Assembly: GCA_022829145.1 (NCBI GenBank)
Contig: CM040758.1
Location: 25,094,575-25,158,574 of the forward strand
Source: Albula goreensis
Lineage: Eukaryota > Chordata > Actinopteri > Albuliformes > Albulidae
Length of the DNA stretch: 64,000 nucleotides
Direction of reading: 5' to 3'
Shown: positions 1-11,675 of the stretch, in pieces
How positions within the stretch are numbered: position 1 is the first letter of the stretch
How the letters are laid out: every line of letters begins with the position of its first letter
Notes under the pieces: generated by a model
The model's input: the letters and a program-made list of their open reading frames with translations, nothing else
Databases searched by the model: none
What the model was told of the DNA's origin: nothing
Program-made: the position numbers and the translations under genes

Positions 1-2465
1 GCATCAAGATTGTAGGCTAACCATCTCTGCTACAAACTAAAATTTAAAACAACCATTGGTGTGAAAACTTTCACTGGGTAAAAAAGGTCAATCCAGGGGT
101 ATCTTGACATGTTTTTGATATGATAAAAAATATGAAACATCTCTTAAGCATATTTGTAGTTTTTGTATGTGCCCGCCAAATATTAAATCCAGATTTAACT
201 TTCAAACATATATTATGTCTCGGATTCTTTTGGATTTTATACATGGTCATTTCCTACATGCAGATGTCTCCATTGCAGATGAGTGAGCACAACAATTTTC
301 GGAGTTTGGACTTCATGCACAGAGAAACGTTCTCATTCCAGACATCAGACGTTTATATTAAAGACAGACGGGTCTGGAGTCTGCAACACCCCAGATATCT
401 CCCAAAGCGTTCCCCCTCTGGAGATAAAGGAACCACGAGATGGCTGTATCAGCGCTGTTTGCCCAGCGCTTATGCGTCCTGTAATTAAGCGGTGGGAACG
501 GATGCTCGTAATCGTCCCTGAGCACATCTCAGGTTTATGTTTATGTGCTTCTACCTTTTTTTGGCTGCATTTTTTTCTTCATCCCTCTCTCACCTGAACA
601 GCCCTGCAGAGCGACTGTCCCCCACACAGACACAGTGGAGGAGGCCGCACACACATACAAATATTTAATAGACAAACCGGCCACCCAACCCAACTAGGCT
701 TTTCATAACTTTGTTGTTGTTGTTGCTCGTTTTTGGTGCCCTACTCAGGTTCAGATGATGGAAGGCCTTAGCTTCTCCCGGCGACGCAGATGCGTCACCA
801 ATCATATACTGTCAATGCTGATTGGGTCAGGGAGCTGCAGGTTCCCAGCCAATCAGGAGAGGCTGCGGAGACTAACATGAAGCTGAGAATTCTTAACCAA
901 TATAACTCCTGTTCTCTTGAGGAGAGGGTGAGCCAATCGTTGCCTCAACTATGTGAAGATCTCCAGCCATAGTTTGTAATGGCCCAGCAGGGACTGTGAA
1001 CTGGCACCAGGGAAAGGCGCTTTTTCTCCGCGAGCCACCTGAAAACCCCACATACACTCTTTAATTAGCTAGTGAGAACCGAAGGTTGTAGCAAGACTTT
1101 AGAATGTATCGGCTGTATGTGAGTTGTGCATTGCCGCAAGCGTTGTCGCTCATGTTGAAACTGATCGAGCTAGAGCGCCGTTCCTACATTTTCACAGTGG
1201 ACTGGACTTCCCAACTTACATTTGGGAGGTACAGAAACCGAGTAACTGTAAGATACTTTTAGGGCACGTGGTCAGACATGTTGCTTTGTGTATGAGCGTG
1301 TGAAGGGAATGGGCTCCAGTTAGCGGGGGCGTTTCATTGGGTGCTTCATATTGCCATCCAGAGTTAATTGAGGTGTGAACCATGACACTCATGGGTTTGA
1401 CAGCACCATGCGAAGGGGCTTCGCCAAGCGTTTTGTATCCACATGATCAGCCAACTGTTCACTGCCTGCCCCGCTAGTTAGGATGGCGGTTAAGATGCCC
1501 CTTTCAGAAGCCTGGTGGCCCCTGGCTATCAATTGTGAGCTAGCCAATGAGTCTGGCTAACCACTGTGATGTCACAAAGGACTTTATAATCAAAGTACTG
1601 CAATGAGGGAGGTTGGAATAGTTTGATTGGGTCATTTTTGAATTGACCAATCATGTTCAGTTTGCCTAAGAATCCCTGCCCCAATTATTAATTTTCTTAT
1701 GTATTTTTTATTTGCCTTTTTTTGACTAAATGACTATGTAGATGTTATGTATTTAGGAGGAATATAAACTCTTCTGTGAGCTGCTATTGTGGCAGCCGGC
1801 CGAGATATTGTAAAACTGGTCCTCTTGACAACAAGAGGACCGTTTGTATCCAGCTCATGAAGGTATATGTGCTAATCTGTTATTATTGTAATGTCCGTGG
1901 CCTGATAGCTGAAAAGAAATTTCAGTGAAAGTCAGCAGACGTCCAACAAAAATAATCTCCTGAGCTGCAGCGGTCTGCAGGTTTGCACATACGATATTTG
2001 GTGCTGGAACCAGTGAGAGCTGGAAAATCAACCAAAAATAAACATATTGGGAATATCGTATTTCTTCCTCTGCCATTTTTTTTTTCAAATTTTAAAAGAA
2101 AAAAGCAGTTTTTTTTCAGATTCTCTATTTCTGAAGTGTTGCTTCTCATACCACAGAGCACGTTGACATGGGTCTGTTTCTAGAGTCTGTCTCCTGCAAT
2201 TTAGCGCAGATACTACATTGATACAGATAGCATGAAAGAAGTCATAACAGAAACATACACCCACTATTTAAAGGATTGTAAGAAAATAAATATAAGGGGA
2301 AATCTTGCTATGATATGAAATTTTTGCTGGCATGGTGAAAATGGTGTCAATTCCAGTTGTTCTCCTTTTGTCTGTCTATTTCTGATTACCCTGTTGCATG
2401 TTTTGGCAGTCTTTGCCTGTAAGATTTTTCAGTGGATATGTTTCGTATATCCTCACATAACATTG

Positions 2466-2868
2466 CCGGTAATCTCTTTGCCTTACATTCCAATATTTTG
2501 GCAATTAAGCCCTGTCATTTACCCACCAAGAGTGGAGAAACCCACCGGTAATGTTTTAATTTCTCTCTATTAATTCCAGAGAAATTATTGGAACAATTCC
2601 TGGGACTGCAGTTGGCAGTTATGAAACTGAATGAAACTCTATGTGCGTTTTCCACATACATCCAAGGCACAAACTAGCTCCAGTCAAAAGTGGAATCTTC
2701 CAGTGAGACTACTGTGGTCTGGCGAATTTCTCAGAGGGTTTCTCTGGCATGAATGAACGGAAATGAAACTGGTACCGGTGGGTTTCTCCACTCTCGGTAT
2801 GTAAACGATAGGGCTTGGCTGATAATATTGGAGGATCCCTTTAAGGTAAAGCAGGTTACTGGGGGTTA
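2466..2868. mobile_element. Foldback (long inverted-repeat) MITE-like element
   Basis: Bases 2529-2550 and 2773-2794 are perfect 22-bp inverted copies. The match continues inward (CCAGAGAAA-type words on both sides) and outward (CCAATATT..AAGCCCT..TTTAC on the left, its complement on the right) with some mismatches. Each arm is therefore at least 120 bases around a centre near 2665. It has no coding capacity. The outer ends and any target duplication are unclear. Confidence 0.75.
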
Positions 2869-3019
2869 ACAGGTTAATTTTCCTGCGCAGCTGTTTGAGT
2901 GTCAGTGACAGCGTCACTAAGAAAGGCTCAGATTTGAAGCTTTAGTTTTGAGAATGCCTCTAATCCTTTGATCTGTTGTTGATAATCCAGTTTCCATGCA
3001 GATGATGCCGTTTTTTCTC

Positions 3020-3640
3020 ACTCGTCCATAAAACATGGATAGAATATGGCGGAGGACTGGAAGACACGCAATGAGACGGCATCAAAGCCCAATATTGACA
3101 GAGACAAGAATGCAGTGGAAAGTGGGCTCTCTGAGCAAGAAAAAAAAATAACACAAATTAAATCTCACACAATATTGATAAAATAATGATTGGATCTTGC
3201 ATAGAATGTCAGTCTTCATTTGAATAGCTGGATTTCCCAAGAGTTCCCAGTGTTTGTTCGTTGGGGCTTCAGCTGCATCCGATTGGTGTTTTGTGGGCCA
3301 GACACAAAAGAGAAAAACACTCCCACATCATCCACAAAACAGGGATGGAATATGGCTGAGGCCTGGAAGACACGCAATGAGATGGCATCAAAGCCTAATA
3401 TGGACAGAGACAGGAATGAAGTGGAGAGTTGGACAACAAAAATTACATCTCATACAATATTGAGAAAATAATTATTTAATCGTACGTAGCATGTCAATCT
3501 TCATTTCAGTAGCTGGAATTCCCAGGAGCATTGGGGAAGCTTTTATACTGGACATTCCAGTCTTTTGTTGAGCGTTGTCCAGGCTTCAGCAGCTGTTTGA
3601 TGTTTTGTGGGCCAGGGAGAAAAACACTCCCACATCACTG
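3020..3640. repeat. Diverged tandem duplication, about 300-bp unit
   Basis: The unit from about 3020 recurs about 306 bases later. Shared words include GAAGACACGCAATGAGA (3059 and 3365), CAGTCTTCATTT/CAATCTTCATTT, and GTTTTGTGGGCCA followed by GAAAAACACTCCCACATCA. Small indels give local offsets of 284-315 bases. Confidence 0.8.
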
Positions 3641-4749
3641 TGACATCACAATCCAAACTTTAATATTTACGACATTGAACCTGACAAGGGAAGGTTCTAT
3701 CAGATAACATTGGGATTAGGTCTAGGTTGTGATTTCCACATAAATCTGATTGCTGGAAATTCCTACCTCATTTCTGAAATATTTTTAATCTGATGTGGAT
3801 ATTAATGGCAAGCAAACTGAATTTGGAAATTCATACAGTAATTTTCTTCCCTTTCTTCCTCCCGCCCCCACCTCCCTCTCGCAGGTCTTGTGCGTTGTCT
3901 GTCCGTTAGCTTTAATGTGAAATGAAAGGTCATGTTTTGTAGCCATAACTATATTTTAAGCACATTCGCATATGATACGTGGGTGATCTTGCCGACGGGC
4001 GTGAATGAGACGTTCGGACGGAGGAGGGATGGTGAATCACCGCCCCTGTACTGACTGTCGTGGGGTCCCGTGTGACCTCCTCCCAACAGCGCCCAAATGA
4101 ATGATGCAACAGCCAATGAAACAATAGTCAGGGCTCATTAAAGCGAGCCGTTTCTGTGCACAGGGAGTGTCCCTCCTCCTCTCCTTCTCCATCTCCTTCT
4201 TCCTCTTCAGGTGTTTCCTTGACTACCGCCACATAATGGAACTGCGTTCTCAGCAGGCCCGCGCGGCGAACTGTGAATTCCCCAGCCTCGTCCCGACAAG
4301 GAGGGGCTGGTGTAGCGGTATCCACGGAGGACCGCTCCACCAATCATGTCGCTCGAAATACTGGCCCGAGAGTTTTACCCACTACAGTACTCTTTTTTTT
4401 TCTCTCTTTGATGCCCTCCCTACCCCCACCCCCCAACCCCTGCCTCGGGCATCGCCTAAATCGTAGTTGTCCGAAGGAGAACGGGATTAGAAGATGGTTG
4501 CGTATCATTTTCCACTTTAGCGCAAAGTGGCATCTCTCTGAGCGGAGTGCGTTTTACGTTTGGGAGATGAGAAGGTTGGGGGATTATACTGTGTAAACAC
4601 ACTGGGGGTTTGATGGGAAGCAGACGGTGCTCTCTGAGTCGCGTTGAATGAAACTGTCCTGAGCTCTTCTCTTCCTTCCTTTTTTTTTTTTTTAACTGGT
4701 CGCTGTTAAAATGGTCTCAGATATCAAGGTTTTGTGTTTTTAGGACCCT

Positions 4750-4836
4750 CCTCCTACACACACATGTTCACAAACACACACACACACACATACACAACCA
4801 TTACATGATGCATACAGACACACACACAAGCGCACA

Positions 4837-4875
<39 letters not shown>

Positions 4876-5010
4876 GTACACACAATCCTCTGCATGCATG
4901 CATACAAACACACACAGACACATGCACACAACTACATGCATACACACACACACCCCATACGGAAATAAAACCGCATGCACAGACACACATACACACACAC
5001 ACACAGGGAA
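4750..5010. repeat. Interrupted (CA)n microsatellite
   Basis: CA-rich tract with interspersed TACA and GCATGCATGCA words. It produces spurious His/Thr and Cys/Val reading frames on the two strands. Confidence 0.95.
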
Positions 5011-8000
5011 CTCTAGCCTCTGGCCTAGCCTGCGCAGCTCTTTTTTACCTTTTAAATTTTCTGTGCTCGGCCTTTCTCAGTGGATATTTTGTGGTTTCAG
5101 CTCACAGGCCACATCAGATAAGTGAGGTAAAACCCCCCACCTCCACACCCACCCCTACCCCCCATCCCAGAAAAAAGGAACACCTGAGGGGGTAATGCTT
5201 CCCTCTGAAGTGGGTCCTGCTGGTACTTACCCCCCCCATTCCCCTCGCCGCAGTGGATCTGGGGAAGGCCTCCTGCCTGTCAGTGTGCGTGGGCGATCGA
5301 GGTGTTGGGTGTTCCAGCCGTGTCCCCCCGTCCCATTCCTTTAACTGCTGCGCGGCTGTCATTATCAGCCAACAATAGCGCCACTGTGAACTTTAATCTG
5401 CACTGTGGAACCCGCGCTTTCGAATGAAACTGTAAGCGCCGGATCCGTGTTCGTCCAGTATGGCCCAGCCGGGGGGGGGTGGGGTGGGGGGGTATAGGGG
5501 TATCACTTTCAAGGGCTATGGCGTCACTCTCCGAACGCTTGTGGGGTCATGTTAAAGAGCAGCTCGGTCCAAAGTTGTGTACTCTCATTGTGTAACGTGT
5601 GAGGGGTGAACCGTGGCGGGGTTGTTTGACTCCATGGAAATACGCCGCCACAGGGGGGTGCGCTGTGGCCAAGAGGCCAGGCTGAGGGTGCTCACCACCA
5701 TGAAGTGGATTATTTTTATACAGCAGTAAAAACCCAGACCGGTTTATTCTGTGATTTAGGGTGGTTTACGCTACGGATACAAGCAGGAGAGATACTTCAG
5801 TACCCAAATACTTTGAACCTAAATCTGTGAAGATCAAGGAAAAAACAACAGGTTATAAACGATCACTAATTGCTGTGATTGTTTTTTCATTTTGACGTGA
5901 GATTTTACACATACTCTTAATCACCCTGCATAGGTGCGCTTAAATTACCTAGCATTCAGATTTTTGTTTTCAGTCACTACACCGGTCAAATGAAATTGGA
6001 ATTCTATCTTTCTTACAAAATAAATTTAAATTAAACCGCGAGTCAGTGGTGGAGAGCTGGAGAAGTGATGGCCTCTCATATTTTTGAAACATCTTCCATG
6101 TCTCTTGTTTTCACTGTACAGTATGTCTTCCATGTTGCCAATTTTGAAAAACAAACTTTGTAACTGCAAAAAGACAACTTTTCCAGGAAACAAAAAATAA
6201 CATCAGACATGCCGGTTTTAGTCACATGGTGTTGTGAAAAACCTTTATCAGTTTGTAGCTCTCAGTGTAGCTCTCCTTTCAGCGTGAGAGAGGCTGCAGA
6301 AGCACATATTAACCGTCGTAGCTGTTGTAGTTTTGCTCCTGGTCAGACGTTCTTAATTTGGGAATCTTACATTTTAAAGCTTGGAAGACGGTGAATTTTC
6401 TGAACAATTCAATGGCTGCTCTCCACCCGTACAGTGCAGTAGGGTCTAGCTGGAAGAGTGCTAAAGGTATGCAAGGAAATGCTTGCAAAACTCCTTTTGT
6501 TTGATCAGCGCCTGTCTACAAATGACCATACAGTTACACTAAGAAGGCCAATGGCTGGCCTGTACTCGTTAATGACAGCCATGAATACGGCACCTTCTTC
6601 TCGGAGCTGAAGTGGAGTTCTCTTGGAGCATCTCCTAAACGCTGTGATTTACAGTTTTTTTTGTTTTGTTTTGTTTTGTTTTTTTTGCCCAGCGTGGCTA
6701 CAAAGTATTATTCAGATACGAGGGCGTCCCGCGGCGAAGGGCTCATTGAAAAGAGTTTATCTTTTTCAAGGGCTTTTTGAAAACGATCAAGCGTCCCTGA
6801 GTTTTGTCCTAATTGAAACGTCTGGCCGACCCTCGGCGCCCGGGACGGAAGGCCCCTCTCGTCTTCACTTTGTCGGGGTGTCAAACAGTGTCAGAGACCC
6901 CACGCGAGAGGGACAAAGAGGTGCTCGAGCCGTGGAAAAAAGGTTGTTTTCCAGCAAATTAGACGCGGAGCCGTGAGCCTGAATGCCGTTTCCGAGTGAG
7001 GAGGGTGGCGAACAGCACACTCTTTAAAAAACCGCCACAGGGAGAAGAAGGGAAAAAAAAAGTTTGGCTTGTTTTTTTTCACCCTGCCGTTTCCTGAACA
7101 GCGGCTGGACGGTGTGACACAGCCTCTCCTTCACGTTCCTCCTTTTTTCGGCGGGCGAGAAAAAAAAATAAAAGGAGCCAGGAGCCCTTGTGTGTCTGTC
7201 CACACTGTTCGGAAAGTGCAGACAGCTTTGAAGCCCGAACACCCCCCATGCACACCCCCCCCGGCCCAGTCAAAGAGGGGAGCAGTCAAAAGAGACGCTG
7301 GAATTTTCCGGTAATTGCTTTACGACGGGCTAGAAATTGGGCCCTATTTGAATGGGGGTGACACTAGGGAGGAGCTCTGAAGTCTGGTGCGCTTCTGCCA
7401 TAAAAAAAAAGAGTAAAAGAAAAAAAAAGAGAGGGATGAGGAGAGCCCTGGGGAAACGAGTGAGGGCTTGAAGAAGAAACTGCTGTCTCTCTCTTTCACA
7501 CAGACACACACACTTTCACTCCCTCCCTCTCTCTCTCTCTTTCGCCCCCCTGTCTGAGATTTGTCAATGAAACCAGGGTGGGGTCTGGTCTTTATTGAGC
7601 CGTAGTGTATCAGGGAAGTCTTTTGGCAGGTCTCCTCTCGTCCTCCTCTCCCTGAAGCGATTCTTTCTCTCCCACTTTTGGGCTCCTAAAATAGATTAGC
7701 ACATGTATAATCAGGTCTTATTTGTGAGCGATTATGACTGCAGTTTTTAGCAGGAAAAGAGATAGCAGAGGAAATTGTAGGCATTTGAGACAACTTCTAC
7801 TAATTAAGTTACCACAGGCAATAAAGCACAGTGGGCTAGATTCAGTGGGATCATCTCTACTTCCTATTTCCTAACTGGAGACAAGCAAACACGCTCTTTG
7901 GAACGTGCTCCTTGCTTTCCAATATAGAACCTTAAAGGAGCTGAAGTCTGTTATCACTGAATTTCATATACCCTTAAAGAGACCAGGTTTTTTTGTTTCA

Positions 8001-8445
8001 AGTGTTGCACGTTGTTTCACAGCCATACTCCCGATTTGCTAGAATTTTCACTGAAGTGAAAAGTTTTTACACATAAATATTCGTTTTTGCATGGTCATGT
8101 TTCATTATCTGTGATATGTGTGAATGTGGCAAGCAAAGGGATATGAGTGTACTATATAAATAATATATGTTAAGTTATTTCAAGTCCTCTGGTCCTTGTT
8201 TTGAGGACCATACATTTCATCCCTTATGAGTTAGGAGCAGAAATGCATGAATGAAAGTATTTCACTCTGCCGGAGAGAGGACCTTGAGTCGGGTCAAGCT
8301 GAACAAGCGGAGCTAGCTCAGGCGGAAAACTCAAGTCAGAGCTGGCATCAGCTGACAGCCTGCTGAGTGTGCCAACGAGCCGTGTGGCATCAGCGGAGTT
8401 TATGCCAGTCAGGTGGCACCTGTACTCACCATTGCTGTGCAGGTA

Positions 8446-8761
8446 CAGGTCTGCGTCGCTTAACGTCCACAATAAGCTCTGTGAAATAGGATGTTCTTTG
8501 ATTTGGATGTTGTGCAAACACCATATTATCAAAGCTATACTGCAGTGTTCTTGTACTGACTAAATAGCCAAGATACTGTACACATACAGTACTGTATTTC
8601 AGCTAATGTATGTGGCAAGGTAATATATGGGTTAAATAGGTTATGGCCACTAGGTCCCGTTCTCCGATCGGGATTTCTGAGCTCTGATTATAACCTTGTG
8701 GGATGATGGACGTATATGCGGTTGGACGTTGCCCGAATGGACGTTATGCGGTGCAAACCTG
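8446..8761 (+). mobile_element. TA-flanked MITE, copy 1
   Basis: 316 bases starting CAGGTCTGCGTCGCTTAACG and ending GCGGTGCAAACCTG, bordered on both sides by TA. Its left end, internal GTACAGTATCTTGG/complement region and right end match the element at 46559-46881 in the opposite orientation. TA duplication and CAG-starting inverted ends suit a pogo/Tigger-type (Tc1-mariner) non-autonomous element. No transposase is present. Confidence 0.8.
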
Positions 8762-8907
8762 TAATGCTGTCGTTTGGCCATAACAGTTTCTTTTTCTGTT
8801 TCTAAATTCCCAAACCAATTCAGACCCAAAAAAGTCGGTGAGGTGAGTCTGATTACGTAATCAACAATTTCAAGCAATGATTAACCACAAAAAAAACAAA
8901 CTGATTT

Positions 8908-8955
8908 TTGGCTCATTGGCTCATTTGGCTCATTTGATTCTTTGGCTCTCCAGGA
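8908..8955 (+). repeat. Short GGCTCATTT repeat
   Basis: Degenerate tandem copies of GGCTCATT/GGCTCATTT/GGCTC, roughly 4-5 units. Confidence 0.6.
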
Positions 8956-9189
8956 CTATAACTGAGGATCGCTGAACCAAAGCAGCATCAGCATGGGAAA
9001 ACAGTGCTAATATCAATGGGCTAATGTATGTTATCCATGGCAACCTGTGGTGTCAGACCCCCAACCCCCGCTTGATGTCATGGTACTGACCCGGTTTGAC
9101 GTCAGCAGTCGTAGCACTTCGGATCATGCCCTGTGTCATGGGACCAGAGGTATCGGAGCTGACCTTATCCAGAGAGCAAAAGTGTCGGG

Positions 9190-9190
9190 T

Positions 9191-9235
<45 letters not shown>
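9190..9235. repeat. (CT)n microsatellite
   Basis: CT run with one interruption. Confidence 0.95.
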
Positions 9236-9240
<5 letters not shown>

Positions 9241-11634
9241 ATCATGTCTCAATGTGTGTGTACAGTATCTGAGGGTAAGCTGAGGATACCAGAATCTCCG
9301 CCCGTTGTAAAGTTGTCTTCGATCTCTCCTTTAACATCAACATTCTTCAGTGTGCTACACTAGTCTGTCAGATAAAGACATCGCGGTGAGATTAGATTAG
9401 CTTTTAGCTGAATGGGAGAATAACTCAGAACCTTACTTTTGCTCGGTAGCCTCCACTATAGGATGGGAGGGACAAACACGTTTGAACAGAGTATGCAAAT
9501 GTTGATTATATAGACTACACCATAATGTATACGACATACATTATAATGTATACAAAAACATAATGTATACGACATTATGGCTCGTCAGCACTGCTGATTC
9601 CCTATAGAAAGCCATGCTGAACACTGTTCAAGTTGCTCTCACTGGAATTAGTCATTTTACTATTGACAGAGCTAAAGCTTATCTGGAAGTAGAGTAATAT
9701 TGAATTTGGATAATATTAGTGGTGTATTAATTATTTCTGAGCTGGGGAGGCATATGTTATAATTAGCGTGATTTAATAGTGCAGCAGGTTTCTTGATTAC
9801 CTCTAATCAAACATGCAAGCTGTACAACTCTCAGTTGTCTTCCCCAAAGAGAGATCGTAAACTGCTGTTTCTCATAAAAATTCATGGATTAGTTTTTTTG
9901 CGGTTCTGGCCTGGGATAGCAATTTGTATTCCAGCTGCACTTTTAATTTGATTAAACGGTTTTTGTAAGACAATTTGTACTCAACATCCCAAATGTTGTC
10001 CAAGTAATGTGGAACAAAGAAAAAAACAAAAAAGAAAAACCAAACATAACTAGACCTCACACTGTGCTATGTGGTTAGATTGAGTTTTCAACAGTTTTTG
10101 GAATGAAAGCTGGAACTTACTCATCATTAAGTGTAAACAATAAAATTAAATGTACTGTGACATTTTATTTGCGATATGCAGTTTTTTTTTTTTTTTTTTT
10201 TGTAATATGCCATATAATAATCTGATTTTACACAGGCACTAGAACTGCTTGAGCATCGTGGAATGCCGCCTGTGTTCTAGAATAAAACTAGTGTCCGGCT
10301 CTGGCCTCCTCCCTGTTGCGCATTGTTACAGTGACTGTGTATATAAAAGATACAATGTCACAGAGGTTTGCAGCGCCCCTTCTGAACGTGGTCCTAATTA
10401 GTGTAAACTCATTTTGTTTAGCTCAGCAGTTTTGGCCCCTGCGAGTCGCACCAAATGGTTTCATCTTACCCAACTCGAGCGGAGACAGTCCCGCAAAGGA
10501 ACTCTCGCATCCCCTTGGATGCTTTAACGTTAACCAGGCGACGATCGATTCTATTCCAATGCCCGTAGAAAAATGCCACAGTGTGTTCTGTGCAGACCCA
10601 GTCAATCAATCAGAACCTTTCAAAGCGTCCAAGGTTTAAGGCAGAACTTTCTAATTATGAACCAAACTAAAGCCCACTGCAGTCTGTTTGTAGTCAAACT
10701 TCGGTTTAATTCAATTGTAAATTGGAAAAGGCAGAACAATGACGAATATCAAGAAAATATCTGGATACTCTTAGCGATCTTCTAAACAGGATTTAATGAC
10801 AGGATTTTTTTTTGGTCCGTGTGTCTAATATACATTAACATTTCTCTCCCCCTCCTTGCGTATTCTGTTTCCATATTATTAACTGCTGAATTGGGTTATT
10901 CTTGAGGTATGCTGGCAGGCCGCGAGGGATGGGGGAGAGGGAAGCGGGCAGCCAAGTTTGGGATTTATGCGGCAAGGCCACAAAAAGCTGTTTGATTGAT
11001 ATACGGTTTCGGGCAGCTCGCAGCAATAAATTATTTTATATCTGGAACGGCTTGGCTGCGTCATGCTGGTTGAGTTAGGAGGGCACGCAGATCGTCATGC
11101 GCAAGCCTTTGGGATTTCGGCTAATGCCTCATGGATTCTCACAGCGCATTACTTCCATTACTTTCTGAAGGTCAATCTCATTATTTTATTTTATTTCATT
11201 TTATTTTATTCGAGAAGGTTGAAAAATATCAGAGATGGAAAAAGAGCGTTTTTCACCCGTTTATTTTAACTAACTTTGACGCTCGGTAACGGCCGTTCCC
11301 TTCTTTACGACGATGTTCCATGAGAGTGTCACCTCCGGTGAAGTGTGGCGCCGTGGAAAAAGTCTGAACGACCGCGTCAAGATAAAGGGCGGTTTTAATT
11401 GTTCGAGCTGGACTTTTTCCCTCCTGGCTCTTGGACATCCACTGTGCCTCTGACTTAAAGAGCTGGCTGAGGGGTGGGGGGAGGCTCACACAGTGGTTGG
11501 CCAGCTGTCCTTTGCTTGGGGAAATTTATGGCCGAAAGTGAAACAGAGTCCTGAAAGTCTGTTATTTTTTCGCCTTGAGGTGATGTAAAAAATTGATGTC
11601 CGGGGTAATTCCTCTTCGCAGCGTAAACGAGCGC

Positions 11635-11638
<4 letters not shown>

Positions 11639-11673
<35 letters not shown>
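11639..11673. repeat. (TC)n microsatellite
   Basis: About 17 uninterrupted TC units inside a GC-rich block. Confidence 0.95.
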
Positions 11674-11675
<2 letters not shown>

